Shown piece after piece: positions 5,954-10,948 of a DNA stretch of 10,948 nucleotides (its first letter is position 1; every line of letters begins with the position of its first letter). The stretch spans positions 1-10,948 of the forward strand of contig DASVDE010000028.1 in assembly GCA_036381235.1 (NCBI GenBank). The letters are read 5' to 3'. The notes beneath the pieces were generated by a model that was not told the DNA's origin, ran no database searches, and saw nothing but the letters and a program-made list of their open reading frames with translations. A program made the position numbers and the translations under genes. This DNA is from DASVDE01 sp036381235. GTDB taxonomy: Bacteria > Actinomycetota > Thermoleophilia > Solirubrobacterales > 70-9.

Positions 5954-6044
5954 AGAGCCGGGGCGTCCCCTCAACTGACGGATACTCAAAAACGCCGCCC
6001 CCATAAGGGCGGCGTTTTGTCAGGGGAGGGGATGCCCCGGCTCT
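5954..6044. terminator. Two-tier bidirectional terminator
   Basis: The core is a perfect 12-bp stem, 5989-6000 with 6007-6018, with a 6-base loop; it starts with AAAA and ends with TTTT, the classic form in both directions. Around it sits a second inverted repeat, 5954-5972 with 6026-6044, matching at 18 of 19 positions with the odd one a G-U pair. The outer arm overlaps two bases of the helicase stop codon (6043-6045). It separates the convergent receiver and helicase genes. Confidence 0.9.
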
Positions 6045-7455
6045 AGCTCTTGGCGATCTCGAGTCGGATCTCTTTGCCTTTGAGCTTCGTGCCGTCGAGG
6101 AACTCGACGGCCCTGTCCGCTTGATCCGGGGCGATCTCTATGAAGGAGAAGCGGTGCAGAACGCGGACGTCCTTCACCGAGTCGTCGGGGACGACCGCGC
6201 CCTCACGAAGAGCCCAGCGCAGATCTTCCTCGGTGATCCCGCTGCGCTCGCCCCGGTTGACGAAGAGCTTGACCGCCTTGCCATCGCCGCTGTCGCTGGA
6301 CTTGGCGCGCTCCCGCCGCCGTGGCTTCGGCGCGTGCTCGAGGCGCTCCTCCGGGCTCTCCCACTCGTCGATCGTCGTCTTCACGTCGCGCTCGATGCGG
6401 CCGATCTCGTCGCGCTGGGCAGGGGTGACAAGGGTGATCGCGCGGCCGGTTCGACCAACCCGCCCGGTCCGCCCGATCCGGTGCACGTAGACCTCGGAGG
6501 AATCCGGCACGTCGAAGTTGATGACGTGGGTGACGTGCTCGATGTCGAGCCCGCGGGCGGCGATGTCGGTAGCCACCAGCAGCTTCACCCGGTGGTCCTT
6601 GAAAGCGATCATCACCCCGTCGCGGACGCCCTGGCTGAGGTCGCCGTGCAACGCCTTCACGTCGAGCCCTTTGTCCTTCAGCGTCTTCTCCAGCTTCGAG
6701 GCACCGATTTTTGTGCGAGTGAAGATGATCGCCTGCTCGGGGTCCTCCGCCTTCAGCAGCTCGACCAGACGCGCCGCCTTGTCCTTGGCCGGAACCTCGA
6801 CGAAGGCCTGGGCGATCGCGTCGACGGTCAGCTTCTTCGGCGTGATCCGAATCGTCGTCGGGTCATACATGTAGCCCTCGGCGAGCTTCTGGATCGGCGG
6901 CGGCATCGTCGCCGAGAAGAGCGCCGTCTGCCGACCGCTCGGGCACATCCGCAGGATCTTCTCGACGTCCTCGATAAAGCCGAGGTCGAGCATCTCATCG
7001 GCCTCGTCGAGGACGATGTAGCGCGCCGCGGTCAGCACCAGCGAGCGGCGGCTCATCAGGTCCATCATGCGGCCGACGGTGGCGACCACCACGTGGGCGC
7101 CGGCCCGCAGTTGCGCCTGCTGGGAGCGGATCGGGGCGCCGCCGAAGACGGCGACGATCTCGACGTCCAGGTGCTCCGCGTAGGCGCGCAGCGCCTGCGT
7201 CACCTGGATGCAAAGCTCGCGCGTGGGAGTGAGGACCACAGCCTGGACCTCGTCGTTGGCGGGATCGAGGTACTGGAGGAGGGGAAGGCCGAAGGCGGCG
7301 GTCTTGCCGGTGCCGGTCTGGGCCTGGCCGATCACGTCATGGCCGCCGAGCAGCTCGGGTATCGCCTGCTCCTGGATCGGCGTCGGCTCCTCGAACCCCA
7401 GCTCGTCGAGAGCCTGCTGGATATCGGGGGAGAGCCCGAGCTCCTTGAAGTTCAC
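6043..7455 (-). CDS. DEAD-box ATP-dependent RNA helicase with DbpA-type RNA-binding domain
   Basis: A 470-residue cytoplasmic helicase for unwinding structured RNA, probably in ribosome assembly or cold/stress RNA remodelling. Motifs in order: Q motif (about 2-29, 'FEEPTPIQ'), Walker A 'AQTGTGKT' (45-52), Ia 'PTREL' (77-81), Ib as 'TVGR' (126-129, where TPGR is usual), II 'DEAD' (150-153), III 'SAT' (181-183), IV 'IIFTRT' (243-248), V 'ATDIAARGLD' (295-304) and VI 'HRIGRTGR' (325-332). A charged linker (about 365-392) leads to a C-terminal domain, 'AVKLFVNRG...RFSFIEI' (394-470), like the RNA-binding domain of DbpA/DeaD. There is no Arg/Gly-rich tail. The GTG at 7455 fits the family N-terminus 'NFKELGLS' and overlaps the stop of the upstream oxidoreductase (GTGA); no clear ribosome binding site is visible, so translation is probably coupled. 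Confidence 0.93.
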   Translation of the reverse strand: MNFKELGLSPDIQQALDELGFEEPTPIQEQAIPELLGGHDVIGQAQTGTGKTAAFGLPLLQYLDPANDEVQAVVLTPTRELCIQVTQALRAYAEHLDVEIVAVFGGAPIRSQQAQLRAGAHVVVATVGRMMDLMSRRSLVLTAARYIVLDEADEMLDLGFIEDVEKILRMCPSGRQTALFSATMPPPIQKLAEGYMYDPTTIRITPKKLTVDAIAQAFVEVPAKDKAARLVELLKAEDPEQAIIFTRTKIGASKLEKTLKDKGLDVKALHGDLSQGVRDGVMIAFKDHRVKLLVATDIAARGLDIEHVTHVINFDVPDSSEVYVHRIGRTGRVGRTGRAITLVTPAQRDEIGRIERDVKTTIDEWESPEERLEHAPKPRRRERAKSSDSGDGKAVKLFVNRGERSGITEEDLRWALREGAVVPDDSVKDVRVLHRFSFIEIAPDQADRAVEFLDGTKLKGKEIRLEIAKS

Positions 7456-8399
7456 TTCGACGGGTCCAAGAGGAGCTTGCCGCTGGTGCGGCGCTCGGTC
7501 AAGTCCTCGTGGGCGCGCGCCGCCTCGGAGAGGGGATAGACATCGCCGACGGTCACCTCCAGATCGCCGGAGGCGACCGCGCCGAACAGCTCGCCGATCA
7601 TCGGCGCGACCAGGTCGCGCCGCAATAGCAGGTGGGCGAGCCAAAAGCCGATCACCGACTTGGAGCCGCGCAGCAACGCCGCGGTGGAGACCTCCCGCTG
7701 CTCGCGCGAGGCGATGCCGAAGACGACCATCCGCCCAAGCGGCGCCAGAGCCGAGAACTCGGCATCGAAGGCAGCGCCACCGCTCATGTGCAGGACCGCG
7801 TCGACACGCTCGCCACCGTTGGCATCGAGGATCGCCTCCTTGAGGTTCTCGGCGCGTGAGTCGACCGTCGCATCGGCGCCGAGCCGCTCGACCAACGCCC
7901 GCTTCTCCTCGCTGGAGGCGAGCCCGATCACCTTCGCCCCGGCGCGCTTGGCGAGCTGGACCGAGAGGGTGCCGGTGCCACCGGCCGCCGCCTCGACCAC
8001 GATCGACTCCCCCGTCTCGACCCGCGCGCAGCGCTGAACGAGCGCCATCGCCGTCAGGCCCTGCAGCAGCAGCGCCGCGGCCCGGTCGTCATCGACCTCG
8101 TCGGGCACCGGCACCAGAAAGGGCTCCGGCACCGCGACCTTCTCGGCATACCCACCGGAGGCGAGGATCGCGGCCACCCGTCGCCCGTCCGGCGTCCGCC
8201 CGCTCACCTCGGCCCCGGGAATCAGCGGCAGCTGCTGCTCGGCCAGGTAGTCGTTGCGCGTCGCATGGGTATCGGCGAAGTTGATCCCGCTCCGGGCGAC
8301 CTCGACCAGAACCTCCCCGTCGCCGGGCTCGGGCTCGTCGACCTCGACGTACCGCATGACTTCAGGGCCGCCGAACTCCTCGATCTGAATCGCCTTCAT
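7452..8399 (-). CDS. NADPH:quinone-oxidoreductase-like medium-chain dehydrogenase/reductase
   Basis: A 315-residue cytoplasmic oxidoreductase of the zinc-free quinone reductase branch of the medium-chain dehydrogenase/reductase family. Seen: the N-terminal GroES-like domain beginning 'MKAIQIEEFGGPEVM', 'SGINFADT' (37-44), 'IPGAEVSG' (60-67), the Rossmann nucleotide loop 'EAAAGGTGTLSVQLAK' (135-150) and the C-terminal 'TSGKLLLD'. The cysteine and histidine zinc ligands of alcohol dehydrogenases are absent. Members reduce quinones or enones with NADPH; the actual substrate cannot be read from sequence. The protein is near the usual 320-330 residues. Its stop overlaps the GTG of the helicase, making them an operon. 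The ATG at 8399 has no Shine-Dalgarno, but TATGGT sits exactly 9 bases before it. Confidence 0.88.
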   Translation of the reverse strand: MKAIQIEEFGGPEVMRYVEVDEPEPGDGEVLVEVARSGINFADTHATRNDYLAEQQLPLIPGAEVSGRTPDGRRVAAILASGGYAEKVAVPEPFLVPVPDEVDDDRAAALLLQGLTAMALVQRCARVETGESIVVEAAAGGTGTLSVQLAKRAGAKVIGLASSEEKRALVERLGADATVDSRAENLKEAILDANGGERVDAVLHMSGGAAFDAEFSALAPLGRMVVFGIASREQREVSTAALLRGSKSVIGFWLAHLLLRRDLVAPMIGELFGAVASGDLEVTVGDVYPLSEAARAHEDLTERRTSGKLLLDPSK

Positions 8400-8408
8400 C
8401 GACGGCGA

Positions 8409-8414
8409 ACCATA
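8409..8414 (-). promoter_or_regulatory. Candidate -10 box (TATGGT) for the oxidoreductase-helicase operon
   Basis: On the minus strand TATGGT is followed by 9 bases and then the ATG at 8399, the same geometry as at 4306-4311. No ribosome binding site is visible. A leaderless mRNA is the simplest reading. Confidence 0.45.
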
Positions 8415-8446
8415 TTCGGCGGGGGGAATCGACCCTTGGTCCCTGA

Positions 8447-8525
8447 GGAGGGGATCGGGGGGTGTCTCCCGCGCGCGGCGCTACCCGAAGGGACAGCGCG
8501 CGGGAGACACCCCCCGATCCCCTCC
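8447..8525. repeat. 30-bp perfect inverted repeat in a divergent intergenic region
   Basis: Bases 8447-8476 and 8496-8525 are exact reverse complements over 30 positions, separated by 19 bases that contain a small CCC-GAA-GGG hairpin. Weaker outer pairing (CCTTGG at 8434-8439 with CCAAGG at 8531-8536) extends the symmetry to nearly the whole intergenic space. Both flanking genes point away from it, so it cannot be an ordinary terminator for either. It lacks a T run. A dispersed palindromic element, a large operator or a cruciform-forming insulator are all possible; no transposase gene or target-site duplication is visible. Confidence 0.93.
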
Positions 8526-8540
8526 CCGATCCAAGGTCAA

Positions 8541-8546
8541 TAACCT
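8541..8546 (+). promoter_or_regulatory. Candidate -10 box (TAACCT) for the PfkB-family gene
   Basis: TAACCT fits TANNNT and is followed by exactly 9 bases before the ATG at 8556. The gene has no Shine-Dalgarno. The -35 position would fall at the right arm of the inverted repeat, so the repeat could influence this promoter. Confidence 0.35.
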
Positions 8547-8555
8547 GCCCGGTCC

Positions 8556-9479
<924 letters not shown>

Positions 9480-9488
9480 CGACGAGCA

Positions 9489-9535
9489 AGCCCAAGCTGC
9501 GAGAATGCGGGCTCAGGTAATCCCAGCCCGAGGAG
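9489..9535 (+). promoter_or_regulatory. Citrate synthase leader with ribosome binding site and alternative hairpins
   Basis: GAGGAG at 9530-9535, 6 bases before the ATG, is a clear ribosome binding site. Upstream, AGCCC (9489-9493), CGGGCT (9508-9513) and AGCCCG (9525-9530) can form two mutually exclusive hairpins with the same middle arm. The second would just reach the first base of the ribosome binding site. The ribosome binding site is firm; a switching role is speculative because the stems are only 5-6 bp. Confidence 0.45.
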
Positions 9536-9541
9536 TCGCCA

Positions 9542-10939
9542 ATGGCCACCGAGCAGCAGACCAGAGATGCAGCCGCTGACGGCGCCGCCCCAGGCACGGA
9601 GTCGCTGACTGTCACCGACAACCGCACCGGGCAAACCTACGAGTTGCCGATAACCGACGGCACGGTACGCGGCATGGACCTTCGCCAGATCAAGGTGAAC
9701 GAGAACGACTTCGGGCTGATGTCATACGACCCGGCTTTCACCAACACAGCCTCCTGTCGCTCGGCGATCACCGACATCGACGGCGAGGCCGGCATCCTCC
9801 AGCACCGCGGCTACCCGATCGAGCAGCTCTGCGAGCGCTCCAGCTTCCTCGAGGTCGCCTACCTGCTGATCTTCGGCGAGCTGCCGACCGGCCCCCAGCT
9901 CGATCGCTGGACCCACGACATCACCCACCACACCTTCGTCCACGAGGACCTGAAGGAGTTCTTCAAAGGCTTCCGCTACGACGCCCACCCGATGGGGATG
10001 CTGCTGGCGGGAGTGGGCGCGCTCTCCACCTTCTATCCGGACGCCAAGCAGATCGACGACCCCGAGGAGCGCTACATGGCGGCGGTGAGGCTGATCGCCA
10101 AGATGCCGACCCTGGCCGCGTTCTCCTACCGCCACAACATGGGGCTGCCCTACGTCTATCCCGACAACGACCTCAGCTTCGCCGAGAACTTCCTCTCGAT
10201 GATGTTCAAGAAGACCGAGGTCAAGTACGAGCCCGACCAGCGCCTGGCGCGGGCGCTCGACGTTCTCTTCATCCTCCACGCCGACCACGAACAGAACTGC
10301 TCGACCAACGCGGTTCGCGGTGTCGGCTCCTCCGGGGTGGACCCCTACTCGGCGGTCGCGGCCGGAGTGGCGGCGCTCTACGGGCCACTGCACGGCGGCG
10401 CCAACGAGGCCGTGCTGCGCATGCTGCGGCGGATCGAGTCTGTCGACAACATCCCGAGCTTTCTGGAGCGCGTGAAGTCGCGCGAGGAGAAACTGATGGG
10501 CTTCGGGCACCGGGTCTACAAGAACTACGACCCGCGGGCGCGGATCATCCAGCAGCACATGGAGGAGGTCTTCGAAGCGACCGAGTACAACGCGCTGGTC
10601 GAGATCGCCCGCGAGCTGGAGAAACGGGCGCTCGACGACGAGTACTTCACCTCCCGCAAGCTCTACCCGAACGTCGACTTCTACTCGGGGATCATCTACG
10701 AGGCGCTCGAGATCCCGACCGAGATGTTCACGGTGATCTTCGCGATCCCGCGCACCGCCGGCTGGATCGCGCAGTGGCTCGAGATGCTCGAGGACCCGGA
10801 GCAGAAGATCGCCCGGCCGCGGCAGATCTACACGGGACCGCGCGACGTCGACTACACGCCGATCGACAAGCGCGATGGCCCGGAGAAGATCACGAACGAG
10901 CACCTGCGCCGGCCCGTCCGCAAACGCCGCGGCGCGTAG
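9542..10939 (+). CDS. gltA: Citrate synthase, type II-like
   Basis: A complete 465-residue cytoplasmic enzyme that condenses oxaloacetate and acetyl-CoA to citrate at the entry of the TCA cycle. Catalytic residues by comparison with the E. coli enzyme: His284 in 'GPLHGGANEA', His323 in 'GFGHRVYK' and Asp379 in 'YPNVDFYSG'; oxaloacetate-binding His249 in 'HADHEQN' and Arg332 ten residues into the 'GHRVYKNYDPR' block are also present. All signatures of the bacterial hexameric type are seen. The N-terminal region before the conserved 'GLMSYDPAFTNTASCRSAITDIDG' core is about 57 residues: an acidic, Ala-rich head, then 'LTVTDNRTGQTYELPITDGTVRG', which resembles the small N-terminal beta domain of type II enzymes. 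The 'DPxFxNTAxCxSxITxIDG' block is diagnostic for citrate over 2-methylcitrate synthase-like relatives, though some overlap of activity is known in the family. The ATG is fixed by GAGGAG 6 bases upstream. Confidence 0.96.
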   Translation: MATEQQTRDAAADGAAPGTESLTVTDNRTGQTYELPITDGTVRGMDLRQIKVNENDFGLMSYDPAFTNTASCRSAITDIDGEAGILQHRGYPIEQLCERSSFLEVAYLLIFGELPTGPQLDRWTHDITHHTFVHEDLKEFFKGFRYDAHPMGMLLAGVGALSTFYPDAKQIDDPEERYMAAVRLIAKMPTLAAFSYRHNMGLPYVYPDNDLSFAENFLSMMFKKTEVKYEPDQRLARALDVLFILHADHEQNCSTNAVRGVGSSGVDPYSAVAAGVAALYGPLHGGANEAVLRMLRRIESVDNIPSFLERVKSREEKLMGFGHRVYKNYDPRARIIQQHMEEVFEATEYNALVEIARELEKRALDDEYFTSRKLYPNVDFYSGIIYEALEIPTEMFTVIFAIPRTAGWIAQWLEMLEDPEQKIARPRQIYTGPRDVDYTPIDKRDGPEKITNEHLRRPVRKRRGA

Positions 10940-10948
10940 GCCAAGGGC

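Noticed and set aside
6121..7539. 472-residue plus-strand frame opposite the helicase
   Set aside because: It is the antisense shadow of all helicase motifs, with Asp/His/Leu/Arg-rich composition and no recognisable fold.
8447..8525. Intrinsic terminator
   Set aside because: Both adjacent genes are transcribed away from it, the 30-bp stem is far longer than usual and no T run follows in either direction.

Overview
The window is a GC-rich stretch (most 60-base rows run near 70-75% G+C) that reads as the chromosome of a deep-branching actinobacterium. The best clue to lineage is a pair of small secreted proteins with the N-terminus MKQIRKRLTYANVMSSIAVF followed by 'NAVTxxKI/KL' decapeptides. 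I associate this family with Thermoleophilia/Solirubrobacterales from memory, not from a search. Nothing points to a plasmid, prophage, insertion sequence or CRISPR array.

Layout, left to right. Bases 1-318 hold the 3' end of a RibD C-terminal/dihydrofolate-reductase-like protein. It is followed by an acyl-CoA dehydrogenase of the ACAD10/ACAD11 type (369-1631) and a perfect 16-bp terminator stem. On the minus strand lie two tandem paralogous secreted repeat proteins (1698-2372 and 2443-3087), whose first 65 coding bases are identical although the rest has diverged. Next on the minus strand is an aminoglycoside-phosphotransferase-fold kinase (3229-4296). It diverges from a sensor histidine kinase (4331-5575) that overlaps a stand-alone receiver protein (5575-5943). 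A two-tier bidirectional terminator (5954-6044) separates this module from a minus-strand pair: a quinone oxidoreductase (7452-8399) overlapping a DEAD-box RNA helicase (6043-7455) by GTGA. A 30-bp perfect inverted repeat (8447-8525) fills the divergent intergenic region before a PfkB-type kinase (8556-9479), and a complete type II citrate synthase (9542-10939) closes the window.

How the genes may work together. The APH-fold kinase and the dehydrogenase are the separate-gene equivalents of the two halves of animal ACAD10/ACAD11 and of the LvaA/LvaC proteins of levulinate catabolism. The likely role is removal of a hydroxyl group from 4-hydroxyacyl-CoAs through a phosphorylated intermediate. 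The kinase/receiver pair is a two-component module with no DNA-binding output encoded here. Citrate synthase, and possibly the PfkB kinase, belong to central metabolism.

Most interesting points: the nucleotide-identical 5' ends of the two repeat proteins, the long perfect inverted repeat at a divergent promoter region, the split ACAD11-like pair, and three genes without Shine-Dalgarno sequences that each have a TANNNT hexamer exactly 9 nt before ATG, suggesting leaderless mRNAs.
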